The notes: generated by a model from the letters alone, not told the origin. A stretch of DNA of 64,000 bases from Coniella vitis (GCA_011317545.1 WUJK01000009.1:1612001-1676000), one strand, 5' to 3'. Counted from the stretch's first letter, positions 24,592 to 37,287 are shown. Made by a program: numbers and translations.

Positions 24592-25447
24592 GTGCGGTAC
24601 AGAGGCGGAGCTCAAATCTAAATGCAGTAGATGATCCTTGTGTACGGAGTGAGACAAGAATGAATATTTTGTTTTGTGGCCGGCAGAATAGCTGTGCGTT
24701 GCTGCTCGTTGATGGAGGCGCTGCGCTGATTCAGGTAGAAGATGGTGCCATGTGAAGCTAGGTGCTGTGAAAATTCGCCCGCGGCTCATGTGGCGGGGTT
24801 CTGTTTGGCGCCAAATCCTCGGTAAATGCATATCAAGACGCAGAAGCGTACTTATGTGCCATGGTAAAAGCTTGGAAACAGGCACTGGAATTTGTATGTC
24901 AGTAAGTGCGGCGACAGCCTTCTGCATTACAAGTGATGGTCAATGGTCGCCGTCTGGCTGCTTGAATTCGATAGTGAAAATGAGTTTAGAATGGACTGTG
25001 CTGTACGCAAGTTTTGCCAGAATACGGATAGCCAAAGACCTAATCAGGCAGACAGGCAAGTGTTGACTTGACCAGGCTTGCGGATATGCGAGCCCTCAAC
25101 AACCATCCGGCCTCATCGACCTGGTGAAAGCGACATGAACCTGTCTGAACAAGGCTGAACTTGTCCCCTTTTATACCTTACTCGCGCCCACGCCCAATGT
25201 GACTCGCAGGGCTGGGACCGCTATGCTCGAGCTTCTGTGTGAATATCGCGTGTTTGAATGCTGCATTTAACCCTAACCCTGGCAAAACCAAACCTGGTCT
25301 CCAGATGAGGCAAGACGTGGCTTATGTAAGCCAATCGCACAATCCAGGCATGGTCTCCCGAAAATTCGCAGTCAACTCCACCCGACATTTCAATCTTCGA
25401 GAATCTTAGCATCGACAACCCATCATCAACGCCATCCTCACTCCAAG
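24592..25447. promoter_or_regulatory. Divergent promoter region, ankyrin gene and L28 gene
   Basis: This is 856 bases between two divergent start codons. The right half should carry the strong ribosomal-protein promoter. A telomere-repeat-like element is listed separately. No gene is supported. Confidence 0.55.
25267..25280. promoter_or_regulatory. Telomere-repeat-like promoter element of ribosomal-protein gene
   Basis: The sequence ttaaccctaaccct contains two CCCTAA-type units and lies about 170 bases upstream of the L28 start codon. Sites of this kind are bound by Tbf1-type factors at ribosomal-protein promoters in several fungi. Assignment here rests on sequence and position only. Confidence 0.5.
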
Positions 25448-25788
25448 ATGCCTACCCGATTCTCCAAGACCCGCAAGGTATGCCAAGTCAAACCTAAGTT
25501 CTCGACATTCGTATTTATCGAGATAATTTAGCAGACTGACTGATTTAAATATGTAGCACCGCGGCCATGTCAGCGCCGGTAACGGTCGTGTTGGCAAGCA
25601 CCGCAAGGTATGAAACGATTGAACCCCATGACGCGGAACGATGCGGCTCGATTCGACCCAAACAACAGAAGAAGAGGACAACGGGATCACATGAGCGTTC
25701 CGAGTACTAACGCTCTATCCAACCCTACAGCATCCCGGTGGTCGTGGTATGGCCGGTGGTCAGCACCACCACAGAACCAACCTTGACA

Positions 25789-25823
<35 letters not shown>

Positions 25824-26193
25824 AGACGCTTCCACCTCCTGCGGAACCAGCAGTGGAAGCCTGAGATCAACGTTGACAAGGTGAGCATACATCTTGATTT
25901 TGGGGACAGTTCCCCGACCTCTGGGGTTTGTCCCTGTGCCGGAATCTAGCACATGCTAACCTTCTATCTTCCTGTAGCTTTGGTCTCTGGTTCCCGCCGA
26001 CCTGCGCGAGAAGCACATCAACAAGTCTGCCGATACCGCCCCTGTCATCGACCTCACTGCTCTCGGATACGCCAAGCTGCTCGGCAAGGGCCGTCTGCCC
26101 GAGGCTCCCATCGTTGTCCGCGCCCGCTACGTCAGCAAGCTGGCTGAGTCGAAGATCGTCAAGGCTGGTGGTGTCATTGAGCTGGTTGCTTAA
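25448..26193 (+). CDS. RPL28: 60S ribosomal protein L28 (uL15, L27a)
   Basis: Exons 25,448-25,477, 25,557-25,607, 25,731-25,880 and 25,978-26,193 join to 148 aa, the family size. The sequence MPTRFSKTRK/HRGHVSAGNGRVGKHRK, then HPGGRGMAGGQHHHRTNLDK and YHPGYFGKVGMRRFH is diagnostic. The C-terminal part, KLLGKGRLPEAPIVVRARYV to GGVIELVA, is also typical. The protein is in the large ribosomal subunit. Three introns (79, 123 and 97 nt) fall early, with the first exon only ten codons long, a common layout of fungal ribosomal-protein genes. Intron 2 has a consensus TACTAAC branch site near 25,705. Confidence 0.98.
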
Positions 26194-27508
26194 AGGACTG
26201 ATATGAAGAACAATGCATTTCGGAGAAGAGCCTACAGGGAAAGGCAGGCAGGCATGGACACAAAAAACAGTTTTTCGGCAGAATCGGTCGCATGGGCTGA
26301 CTGAAGGATTCCCATTTGGCGTCTATCGGTTTTTCAGTGTCTAGAGCAATGGCGCAAATCTTATGATGAACAACAAAAACACCCTTTCTACGTCACGACT
26401 TGAGAGGATACGCCTTGTGGCCAACGTGTCGGAGACATCGTGGCTCAAAAAATGGAGGAAGCAGAAGTGAATAGTGCTGACAACATACAGCCGCGTGTCC
26501 AAAATTGGCGACCATTAGGGAAACTCAATAGCGCCCAGCATTCTCCTGCTGCTGTGCGATAAGCCTGAACTGAAGAGCAAATTTGAGACGGAGAGGGTAT
26601 GTCTGGAGAGCCAGGACTCCGATAGCCAGAGCAGCCTCTTATGTGTTCAACCATCAAAACTTCTCGTGCATAGCTCAATTCGTTTAAATTCCTGCATTTC
26701 ATGGGATAGTTACAACTGGAACTCGGCGTAGCCCCACGCTGCATCTTGTGTGAACCGTAGCCTCCAGTTTGCCAAGACCGACCACAGGTGTTGATACAAG
26801 GCGTAGCAAGGCCACCGCACATTGCTTTTAAAAGTTGTCTGGACCATTGCCCTGTATTTCGCACCACTAAATCAATCAGGGACGAACTTTCGTCACTTTG
26901 GTTGGCACCCCAACCAATACGAGCTCATGTGGTCAAGCAGAATCGAGAGATGGCTCGATACTGACTGCTTACCACCTTGTTTCAACCCATGGCCTCGTCG
27001 GTAGCCCTCGAAACTTGCTGCCGAGCAGGCCCTCGGTTCTGTGCTATGCCACTATATTTGTGATCTTGGCTTTGACTGCGTGGTATAACGCTGCCCGCCT
27101 ACCTAATGTTACCTAGAGGTACTTGCCAGATTCGTCCATACTTAATCCCAGTACTTGGTACTAGGAGGATAAGAATTCCTGCTAAGCATATTTCAGTTTT
27201 ACGATTACTCCATAGTATATACGGTCCATTTTCGCCAACCTACTAGACAGCTATTAAGTACCTAGGGCAATGTTACGGTAGAAAGTGTCTAGGTAACGGT
27301 TGTGCGTACTGGTGGGTCTTCTTCGGCTGACCTAATGCAGCTTAATCCAACCAACCGGTATCACCTGTCATGACACCTGAACCTCCACATGCAACATCCG
27401 TTTTGGTATTACCAAGCGATTTCTTTCAACTTCACTGGTTATCCTGTCCAATTCCTGCTCAAACGTGCCATATTCTCAGTGAGAACGGCAGCTACGAAGC
27501 CATCCGAC
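26194..27508. other. Intergenic, no supported gene
   Basis: This 1.3 kb follows the L28 gene and precedes the Dap1-like gene. It holds short unsupported frames and a few TACCTAG-type motifs (near 27,112 and 27,259). The last 100 bases should be the leader of the next gene. Confidence 0.45.
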
Positions 27509-28122
27509 ATGGACTATGTTGAGCAGCGCATGGCCCAAGAGGCTCAGAGGGCTGCGGCGTAAGTCTACCGTCATAAGCTTCGCTTGGGACGCGCTTCTGC
27601 TCGGCTTCAGATTCTGCTTTTCTTCAGTTGCTGACAATCCAGTGTGATAGAAATCCTAACGCCGATGCCCTCGTCACTCCTCTGAACGTTCTTTTGCTAC
27701 TACTGCTCGGCTACACGTTCTATGCTTTCCTCAAGCCTTCCGAGCCTCCCGTCCTGCCAAAAGAGCCACCCGCTACCGTCTTCCGTACCTTTACACCGCG
27801 CACTCTGCTGCCTTACAATGGCGAGAATGGCACGCCCATCTACTTTGCTGTACGAGGCAGGGTATTTGATGTCACAAATGGGCGAAACTTCTATGGGCCG
27901 GGTGGCCCTTATGAGAACTTTGCAGGCAGAGATGCATCTCGCGGTCTGGCATGCGGCAGCTTCGACGAGGATATGCTCACGAAGGATCTTGACGGGCCCC
28001 TGGATACCCTCGGAGATCTGGGTCCCGATGAGATGGAGTCGTTGCAAGGCTGGGAAGAGCAATTCGATGCCAAATACCTTGTTGTTGGAAAATTAGTTCC
28101 TGTAGGCCAGGAGGAAGAGTGA
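27509..28122 (+). CDS. dap1: Dap1-like membrane-associated progesterone receptor (MAPR) haem protein
   Basis: Exons 27,509-27,558 and 27,651-28,122 (92-nt intron with a GCTGAC branch site) join to 173 aa. The N-terminus MDYVEQRMAQEAQRAAANPN precedes one membrane helix (LNVLLLLLLGYTFYAFL, about 28-44). The rest is a cytochrome-b5-like MAPR domain: TFTPRTLLPYNG, IYFAVRGRVFDVTNGRNFYG, PGGPYENFAGRDASRGLA and a C-terminal KYLVVGKL. Tyrosine-based haem binding is known for this family and the expected Tyr-rich segment is present. Dap1 supports ER cytochrome P450 enzymes such as Erg11 in sterol synthesis. The splice joint is supported by uninterrupted family sequence, but the first exon is short. 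Confidence 0.9.
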
Positions 28123-31100
28123 AGTAAACAGCAGACTGCTCGTTCGCGGTCTCTTTCCTTTCCCACTCTGCTCTATATTGATTATAGAAAACCTGCCAAT
28201 TACTAGGAATAGGATCCTAAGACTTGCATTGGGCTGTGCCCGTGTAAGCGTTTGCTTGGTGATTGATACCTGCAGCATGCTCTGGCATATGAAAGCTTCG
28301 TTCAACGGCTTATGAAGGCGGCGACGCGGGTACTGAGCGTACCTGAGTACGAGCCCCCAAACTGTCACAGCAGACTGGGAGCGTCAGCGTTGGCACGTTC
28401 GCAAAAGAGGCCCATGATAAGAGCTTAGGCTCTGTTACGGTCACAAGTCTGCCCAAGCTCCTGCTATCTGAGTTTCCATGCAGCTGTCAGCTGGCTGAAA
28501 CTTTGATGTACTCTTGATACGACAACACATCGGTTGCCGCTCGCCGTCTCTAAGTATCAATGCTTATTCTCATTTTCGCCTCGTTTGATGCACCGAGGCG
28601 TTCCGTTAAAAGGGTTAGGATTAAGCCAAGGATCGATTTCACTTCTCTGCTTGGCATTGGCTTTCTCAATCTCGGCACCTCATATTGGGCCATCTTGACA
28701 TTGCTCTAGTTTCAGGATACCGCTTTTTGGTGTCCTTCTCGAGTCCATAGCCCATGTGAAGAGAGCTTACTACGTTCAGACCTGTCACAACTGCACTCCA
28801 GGTTGAATTGGACGCTGAATGTCCCCAAGGACGATCCTACTAATCGAAGTATTCTGGTTTTACGGCGGGCTTTTTCCAGTGATGATAAGGCGTCTGGCTC
28901 TAGTGTGGCTCGGCTGTACAATGCTTCGCGATAGTCTGCTCTACTATGTACTCTGTACAACCTCTACCTTGACCCTAGTATTGGCTCAGCTTTACTTGAG
29001 AGAAGTGTTCTGCTCGTAGGCGATGGGACCCGGGCTGGGCAATTGTTGATATCAACGCGAAAGCCAGCGATGGTCAGAACGGGCGATGCAGATTGGCTTG
29101 CATTTCGCCGGGTGGCGTCACGAAACACAGATCTATGTACAAATCGCCACAAATGAATGAACTTCTTGTACTTTCTCTCTTATTGATCCGTTTCTCGCTG
29201 AGTCGAAATATTTGTTCTCCTGGCCACATTAAGCGACCACGTGTACTGAAGGCCTGTCTTTTAGTTTCGGGGGATTTAGCTTTTTACCGGGGGGCGGGGG
29301 GCGGAGTGTTTACTGACGAACGCCTTCCTGTCCGCCCAGTCCCAACCACTCGGTGAAGAGCTAAGCAGACAATGAAGTAGCCTTGGTTGTATTGTTGTCT
29401 TCAAGCGAAGCCACGCTTCTGGCTTTGCCTCAAGTAACGAGACTTGCATTTGGTGGATTGTTTGCCAAACAGAGCGTGGTGCGGAACCAGAACAGTACAT
29501 ATGCAATCTTCTTCGTTGGTCGACGAGAGTGCCTTGAGTACAACATGCGGAGTTGTGGCCGTGCCCGACCAGATGTGGTGTCCGTTCCCCAGGATAGAGG
29601 GCGTACTATGTAGATCTGGAGAAGATTTGTGGGCTTTGTATCCCCGGGACCAATGAAACGTGAGATGTTATCGGCCTTCCAAGCATACCATAGTACATAG
29701 TACTATGGGAGATATACATAGTACTGATATAGCACAGACAGACCCGCTGTGGACATGTTAGACATGGGGCGGAGATAGCAGACGGGCAACAACAGCCTTG
29801 GATCTCGAGATAAGCTGCTACATTACCATGGACTGCCGTAGACGCTCCTTTGTCCACGTCCGCAAGTACAGCCTGATACTTGGAGCCATGGACATGTGCC
29901 CCAATGCTAGGAAGTGTGTTGAGAGTATCCAATCCAGCCTCTGCCGAACGAGTATATATAGGCATAGTCAACCGCCTTTTGCAAAGTCCTCCAAGGAGAA
30001 GAGTTCAAGAACCGCACCAGAGGCTGACTCGCGAGGGATAAGCATTCCGAGTTTCTTGTATTGTCATCCACTTTTGTCACTTATCAGTCCTACCATGACC
30101 ACATACTATGTAGTACGCGAATACCATGTACTTACATACATACATACGTACAAGAGCTTGCGCACGCGAGTCCACTTTGCCCGACGAGTCTTGTCATGTT
30201 GTTCTGTCAGTGATCATCTCTTGATAATGCCCCTGCTAGGGCGAAAGCATGTGTATTGACCGAAGCTGGCCACGAAAGGAAGACGCACGCTGGCCAGCCT
30301 GGAAGGGTACGTGCTCGATACGACGTGAAGTTGTGCTATGCTGCTGAATCACACAAGATGCACCGCTCCTGCAAGTAATTTGGTGAATACCACCTGCATT
30401 TGAGCAGTCAGAGCATGAAAGGCACAGAGCACACATCATCCATGGATCGCCCAACCATACTTGCGTATAGGATGCATTCTAGGGCAGTGAACAGGCTCCT
30501 GCCAGAGGGCTTCGTCGGAACCTAGCCTCCTGGACTTTGTCGGCTAATTGCGATGCGTTGCCTCTTCCGTTCCGCTCTGGGTCCTTACCCCTTACCTTGC
30601 TTCCTATCAGCCAGCCCTACTGTGATCAACAAGCCTGCCTACAGAATCCTACCTCTTTCCGTTATGTTTTGAAATGATGCAGCGTTGCCAGGCCGCGCAA
30701 CGCTGCCGGCCACCACGCCATGTTGACGTCTTGGTGATGCAGTTCCTCTCGACGCAGTTGGAATCTCAGCACTGTCTGTGTGTCTTTCCTTCCACCCCCA
30801 GATGCTGCCCAGTGGTTCCCATCGGGCGCCGCCTGTTGAGGGTATTTTGGGTGTCTTCGATGCTTCCACCCCACATTTTTATACTATGTACCATGCATAT
30901 ACTTCTCGAGACTGACTCCTCGCTCCACCGCTGGCCTCCACAAGCAGCAAGTATCACAGATGGGGCACAGATACATAGTACAACGAACGCCACTTGGCTC
31001 TTTAACCAGGTGGGACGGTGGATTCACTGCCTTCTGCTGGGTCCATTGATACTTTTGGAGCATGCTTGTCAACCCAAGTTAAATGGGCTTCCTTGCCCCG

Positions 31101-31306
31101 ATTCCGTGAGCTCAAGATTCTGAGAGCATCTGCGCCGTGTGCTCTGGATCGATTCCATCTACCTCTTTACCTCCTACCCATTCTAGCCTCTGCGATTCGA
31201 AGGCTACTGGCACCGCTTTAGCCACCCCCAATTCTCGACTTCCATTCATCCAGGCCTCTGGATCCGGACCTGCTTTCTTGCCAGGTAGCAGCGCATTGGC
31301 CTTAAC
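28123..31306. other. 3.2 kb gene-poor intergenic region rich in TACTATGTA motifs
   Basis: I find no gene with a good start, codon use or domain on either strand. TACTATGTA or its complement occurs at 28,942, 29,695, 29,715, 30,104, 30,892 and 30,972. Around 29,688-29,708 the motif sits in a near-palindrome. The final few hundred bases should be the permease promoter and leader. Confidence 0.5.
29688..29723. repeat. Near-palindromic TACATAGTA cluster
   Basis: The first 21 bases read almost the same on both strands (ccatagtac at left, gtactatgg at right), and a second tacatagta follows at 29,715-29,723. It is the densest symmetrical example of the dispersed intergenic motif. Function is unknown. 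Confidence 0.6.
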
Positions 31307-33185
31307 ATGGGATCAAGCGACGGGTACTCGGCTGAAAAGTCGGCGCCCTCGACAACCCAGCAAAATGACATATCCTATGGTGAAGTCGTGGACCATGGCG
31401 CCGAAAGTGAGCTGCAGAGACGCCTGAGCAGTCGACACGTCACGATGATTGCTCTTGGTTCGTCCATTGGCATGGGCCTTTGGCTCGGTAGCGGGACAAG
31501 TCTGAGGGATGGAGGTCCAGCTGCGCTGTTAATTGGCTGTAGGTAACTTCTTGTCCCGGCCTAGCATTCTCTCCTTGTCAAAGTCTGTGTCTTGTTTTGA
31601 AAAGGCGGCAAAACCAACCGGATGGTTGACGGGTACAATGCAGATTTTCTTTCCGCAACCATGGTCTGGTCGGTATCGCAATCGATCGGCGAGATGGCTA
31701 TCATGTACCCCCTGCCCTCGGCTTTCGTTCAATGGACCAACAAATTCGTCGACCCTGCTGTTGGTTTCGCTCTTGGCTGGTGTTATTGGTTTTCATGGTG
31801 GATCATTATTGCCAATGAGCTTGCCGGTCTGGTGACGGTGCTCGGCTTTTGGGAAGGAACCAGCAAGATACCCACTGCAGGATGGATCGCCATCTTCTTG
31901 TTCGTTGTGGTAATGGTAAACATTTGCGCCGTCAACTATTTCGCCGAGACTGAGGTCGTTTTTGCGGCCGTCAAGTTCGGCTGGATCTTTGTGATCATCA
32001 TGTATGTCGCGCAAGAACAAGTCCTACGACACAAGCTGCTTTTAGGAAAGGGAACAATATGCTGACGAGTCGACAGTACCATGCTTGTCATCAGCGCTGG
32101 AGGAGCTCCTAAAGGGGGGCCCATTGGCTTCAAGTACTGGGATACCACTCACGGCTTCACCAATGGCTTCAAAGGCTTCATCGATGTGATGCCCACTTGC
32201 ATTTTTGCCATGTCTGGATCTGAAGCCTGCGGTTTGGTTGCGGCAGAAACTGCGAACCCACGGAAATCTGTTCCCAAAGCCATCAACTCCATCTGGATAC
32301 GACTCGGCCTCTTTTACATCATTGGATCTCTCATGATCACCATCACTGTGAATCCATACAACGAGAATCTGTTTGGTGGTTCCGGTACTAATGCTTCCCC
32401 CTTTGTCATTGCCTACAAGGAGGCTGGACTCGAGCCCTTGGCGCATATCATGAACTTCATCATCTTCATTTCGGTACTGTCCACGGGCAGTATCTCGGGA
32501 TACTCTGGTGCCAGGACTCTAGTTGGTCTCGCCGAGATTGGCATGGCTCCCAAGGTAAGTGCAATGTTAGCCCCGTCTACCAAGTACACATAAGTTGCTA
32601 ATCAAAGGTCCATAGCGAATGAAAAAGGCAGACTCCACAGGCCGTCCATGGTGGGCTCTGGTGCCGACCTTGGTCATTGGTGGTGGACTGGCTTTCCTCA
32701 ACGTCAGCCAGACTGGCGTGAGCGTCTTCACGTGGTTTTCGAACCTAACGTCACTGGTCACTCTTTTCGGCTGGGCGATGATCTGTTTCTCTCATATTCG
32801 AATGCGCCATGCATGGAAGGTACAAGGTCGGTCCGTCGATGAGTTGCCATGGAAGACGTGGACATTCCCGGTGGCTGCTTGGTGGGGTCTGGCGTGGTGC
32901 GTCATTCTCGTCGTAGCCGAGTTCTACCTCAGCATCTGGCCCTTTGATGGTACTCCAAGTGCCAAGAACTTCTTCGCCAACTTTGTGTCGATCGTCGCGG
33001 GCGTCGTGACATGGCTGGGCGCACGTCTCTACTACTACTTGACAGAGAGGTCAGGCTGGTGGGTTGATTCCCGCACCATTGACTTGGACGAGGGCCGGCG
33101 ATTCTACTCGCCCGAGCAGGTCGAGGATGTTGAGAACAGCGCAGTTGACAGGAAGGCTTTTGGGTGGATTCGGAGGAAATTTTGA
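31307..33185 (+). CDS. Amino-acid permease (fungal YAT/APC family)
   Basis: Exons 31,307-31,538, 31,644-32,001, 32,077-32,554 and 32,616-33,185 join to 545 aa, the usual length. The soluble N-terminal tail is followed by SSRHVTMIALGSSIGMGLWL, the TM1 consensus of amino-acid permeases. The joint LLIGY/FLSATMVWSVSQSIGEMA restores TM2 and the conserved GEM. Later landmarks are WCYWFSWWIIIANEL (TM3), FAMSGSEACGLVAAETANPR and SGARTLVGLAEIGMAPK. About twelve membrane helices can be seen. The protein imports amino acids with protons at the plasma membrane; substrate specificity cannot be read from sequence. Introns are 105, 75 and 61 nt. It is convergent with a sugar transporter. Confidence 0.95.
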
Positions 33186-33603
33186 GTGCGAGTATGAAGC
33201 AAGGAGCCAACATCCGGCGAAGTGCTGCTGGACGTTCTCAGTTTCGATACATGAACAAGAAGAATCAATGATCAAGGCTTTTGAGTCGAGAATCTCTGCA
33301 TGGTGTTGGAACGACAAAGCCCTGTGGGCTTGTATGGAAAGTCCGTCATCCTCCTTGGTTGTTGAGCCCGTCAGCCTGGTAGCAAAGTACACACATATAG
33401 AGCCTTGCAGTACCGTATGATGCTCAATGAAAATGGCTGCCAAAACCACATTGGGAACCCATCAAGCCTGGCGTTTGCGTAGGTACAAGGCCACACCTGC
33501 ATTCTCGGCCATTCAGTGATCCTTCAATCTCTGTTTCAAAAGCTGGCAGTAAGCGCAAGAAGCATCCTCGCCGCCACAGCGACTGCGTCTCTTTGACCCA
33601 TTA
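33186..33603. other. Convergent intergenic region between two transporters
   Basis: This is 418 bases between stop codons of the amino-acid permease (plus) and sugar transporter (minus). Nothing else is seen. Confidence 0.5.
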
Positions 33604-35406
33604 TTATCCTGTCTCGATTTCCGCAGCAATGCCTTGTGTTGCTGTCTTTTCGTCCAAGTGCATGTTCAGCGCATGCTGGCCGCGGGTGACAGTTTTGCCG
33701 CGAGAAGAGAAGACACCGCCCGTGAAGCCTTTTCCGAACAACAGTGGTATATCTTCCAACTCGATCCCCTTCGTTTCGGGATAGAAAAAATAGACCATTG
33801 GGACGAAGACGAAATTCAACACGGCAAAAATGATAAACGTACGCCACCCAATATTTTCTACACGGGGATTCATTATCAGCGGACTGTGGGCACGCGAGAT
33901 CGCCCAATGCTCTAGAGAAGAAATCCAGGAAGGTCGGTTTGAGAAAAAGGCTTGCTTCAACATACCGAAGGAGATTGGCGTGATTTTGACAACAGCAAAC
34001 ACTGCCATCCAATTCCAACCCGATGCAAAGGCTTGCATTCTGGTCCGTATACGGGTCGTTGTAAGTTCCGAAGGGTAGAACCAGGGAACGGGGAGCCAGC
34101 CCACGCCATAGCACAGCTGGAAAATGAAAATGAAGGCCACTGCGGCGTAGGATGCGCTGTGACCTCCTACTGAAAGCAGTATCGTCACCATAACAAAGCA
34201 TAAACATAGCCCTGCCGAACTTGCCATGAGAAGCGTACGTCGTCCGTAGCGGTCCATGAAGAAGACGGGAATGGCCGAGCCAACAAGATAGGTACATTGA
34301 GCGCATCCACCCAAAATCAGCGACAGGTTGCGCGTAAGACCCATGTCATTCTCCAAAATCGAAGGCAAATAGTAATTGATCATGTTGGATCCGCTGAATT
34401 GTTGGCCTAGCTGTATGGAGATAACCAGGAGAAGCCGCCGTAGGTTCTGCAATTCGCCCCATGTAAACAGCTCGCGGACCTTGAAAGGTCCATCTTTGTG
34501 CTCTTCTTCGAGGCCTGACTGGATATCCAGCAGAGTCTTGGTGACACTACGGTCATCCAAGGGCTGCGCCGTGATAGCTGCAATGACAGCTCTCGCATCC
34601 TCGTGCCTGTCATGTGCGACCAGCCAGCGGGGAGTCTCTGGAAGGCCAATAACTTGAAGGATGAGGAAAATGGCGAAGACGGCCTGGAACGCGAACGGGA
34701 AGCGATAAGTGAAGGAAGAAGCACCGGCAAATGAGGCACCATAATCAAGCCAGTAAGCTTGTTGAGAAGACTTGCAGGTTAGTCTTCCCAAGCCGGCCAT
34801 GAGCAGGTTTAGAGGGATGTAGAGAAGAGATATCACACACCAATGACCACTCCAAGTATGGTCACAGTGCCTTGCAGCGTTAGCAGAGCACCTCGAATGT
34901 TGGCTGGAGAACACTCGCTTTGATAGACGGGTGCTGTTGACGAGTTCATCCCGTTCCCAAACCCCGTCACAATCCGACCAACGAGCAGCTGCGGGACGGT
35001 GAAGGAGGTGGTGAGGATAGCGGCGCCAATGATCATGATGGTGCCGCCGGCGAGAAGAATAGTTCTGCGGCCATATTTCTCACCGATAAAATAACAGATA
35101 ATGGAGCCAAGCACGCAGCCGATATCGTACAAGCCAGTTATATTACCCTGCATGGCAACACCCGGGCTGTCAAAATCATGAGCAAAGGCATTGTTGGCGC
35201 CAATAATGCCAGACATAACACCTGAGATCAATATGGTGGGTCTGTCAGGAACGGTCTCCAGATCGTGGCCGATTGTGTGTTGCATCACTTAGCGATTCAG
35301 TGTCCTTACCTTGGTCGTAACCCAGTAACAGGAATGCCTGGCATGAGGCGGCCGTGATGGCGAAAAGCAGTCGCCGGCCTTGCAGGTTGTGTTTCCAAAG
35401 ATGCAT
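33604..35406 (-). CDS. MFS sugar transporter (hexose transporter family)
   Basis: Exons 35,406-35,310, 35,221-34,841, 34,757-33,966 and 33,857-33,604 join to 507 aa with about twelve membrane helices. Family signatures are LLLGYDQGVMSG in TM1, GEKYGRRTILLAG and DRYGRRTLLMAS loops, the PETPRWLVAHDR motif after TM6, QQFSGSNMINYYLP in TM7, and FYPETKGIELEDI after TM12. The joints DQ/GVMSG, VVI/AYWLDYGASFAG and ISF/ENIGWRTFI match family sequence. It should import sugars by proton symport; the substrate is unknown. The last intron (108 nt) is a multiple of three and free of stops, so an unspliced message would insert 36 residues after TM10 rather than truncate. The C-terminal tail is cytosolic. 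Confidence 0.94.
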
Positions 35407-37287
35407 TGCTGTTGATTTCCGTGGTGTGTATCCGAGCCAGCGGTCGAGGTGTTAAGTGACAGGCTTCAACTCTTGAGCTTAGAGTATCGAGAACAATCTG
35501 GAAATTGCACCAAGACTGAAGAAGAACCTACATGATATCTCTCCCCCTCAGCACTGAACTTCAACCAAGGGGCTCGTTGTAGGATAGCCCGAGCCAGTGA
35601 GTGGCAGCGGCATAGCAGGCTGAGCAAACGAGATGCCAATCATGCCGAAGGCCTATTACTACTCTCGTCGGTACCCTTTGATGTGAGAAACCAGCAGCCG
35701 ACGAGATGAGCAGGGCCATTTGGCCCAGCGTAGGTAGCTCCCGGTAATGTTAAAAACATATACCTGGCTGTGGAACACAAAGCCTCGGGAGATCAACGTG
35801 CCGAAACATCAAGGACTGCACCGCTGGCTGCGAGGACAACAACGGGCACGAAGCGCGCAGCAGAACCGCTACCGAAACTTCGGATGGCAGTAGAGACACA
35901 CATATTTTTGCGTATTTGGCTTCTATGAACTGTATGTAGACGTGCTTCGTTGTGTGCACTACTAAGGAAGATGTGGTGCAAGGCGGGGGCAGGCGGGGGC
36001 AGTGAAGTTGACGATAAAAGGACATTGAAAGACTGAGTCTACAGCGCACTATGACTAAGCACTCTACATTTCATACCATGGCATGAAGTCCCCCAGCCAC
36101 AGTATCTTTGAGTATCCAGCCACTATTACTTCATCTGCGGCTGTGCACCGACAGTACATTCAGCAAGTACCTGTCCAGGTACTATGTAGCACAAGGTACT
36201 TGCACGTTCCTGCAGCGACGTCAGCCCTTCTGGTTTCACCACCCCAACACAACCCAAACGGATTGACCCAAACCACACCACACCCTACTGCCCACACCGC
36301 TCTCCAAAAAACCTGCTTTGGAGCGAAGTGAAGGGAAAGCAAGCGTGTCTGGCAGACAAGCTTAACACTGAGGCTTATTGCTTGATTTTGTAGCTGGAAT
36401 ATGTATGGGCCACCCGTTCACCCGCCCACAAGCATATCCACACCCCCACGTAACCATGGCTGCCATACCAACCCTCCTTTGTTGCTGTTCTCGTTTTGAC
36501 AGATGCTGCTGGATGATGTCAAGCTGACTGTTCAGGCAAAGACTGAAAGGACGGACTGCGTGTCTTGCCCGGGCCACCTAGTGCTCGATTCAGTAGCCGC
36601 CGCGCTCATCTTGCCGGATCGTCGTGTTCGCTGTTGTGTAATTACACAAGGTGCATACTACATTCACGTACCCATCGGGTAAATTTGGCTGACACCTTTC
36701 CTACACAGTACAGTGTAATGTCACATATAGGTCCCCCTTGTCGAATATGTGTCTCTGTTTCTCTCCTGTCTATTCTCGCCTGGCTGCCAGCAGCCGGTGC
36801 CATCGCCGGGTTGATTACTATGACGAAACCCTCGGACTCTCTGACTTTTCCTGCGTGTGGTTATCATGAAGGGGGATGAAAGGGTTCGCCAATAAGCCCA
36901 GGCCAGATGGGATATCTGCTGGCTCACATTCAGCACCATCTATGACCTCATCCGCGTCCTAAACCCGGTCTCGAGAGTACATGTCACGCTCTCTGCCTCT
37001 CGGCTTGTCCACAACCCGTTCAATTGGTTATGCTTGTTGTTGGGCCTCTCCCCTCCGACTGGACATACACTGCGGAGAACGAGGGCTTCGCGGTGGCAAG
37101 ATCGCCGTGAGCACCTTGCAGCAAGTACCACATCTTGGCTTGCTGGTCTTTGCAAGCCCAGCTTTTGGCGAGGCACCCCCGGTGGCCATTCAGGCAGGGG
37201 CTTTCTGTTATGCCTGTCGATGACATATCAAGCTCTCCACGTAAGACTTCGCCCTCCTGCACCTAGTTCTTATCCTCACTCCTCGTG
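35407..37287. other. Divergent intergenic region, sugar transporter and kelch gene
   Basis: This 1.9 kb should hold two promoters. It contains a perfect 10-bp tandem pair (aggcgggggc twice, 35,981-36,000), a TACTATGTA at 36,180-36,188, and a C/A-rich stretch at about 36,238-36,300. No gene is supported. Confidence 0.45.

Noticed and set aside
24592..24927. N-terminal extension of the ankyrin protein frame
   Set aside because: Composition changes to His/Ser-rich low complexity, and family members begin near MPPNPFLLAADN.
36160..37180. Several 60-100 codon frames in both directions
   Set aside because: Short, overlapping and lacking domains; typical chance frames in GC-balanced intergenic DNA.
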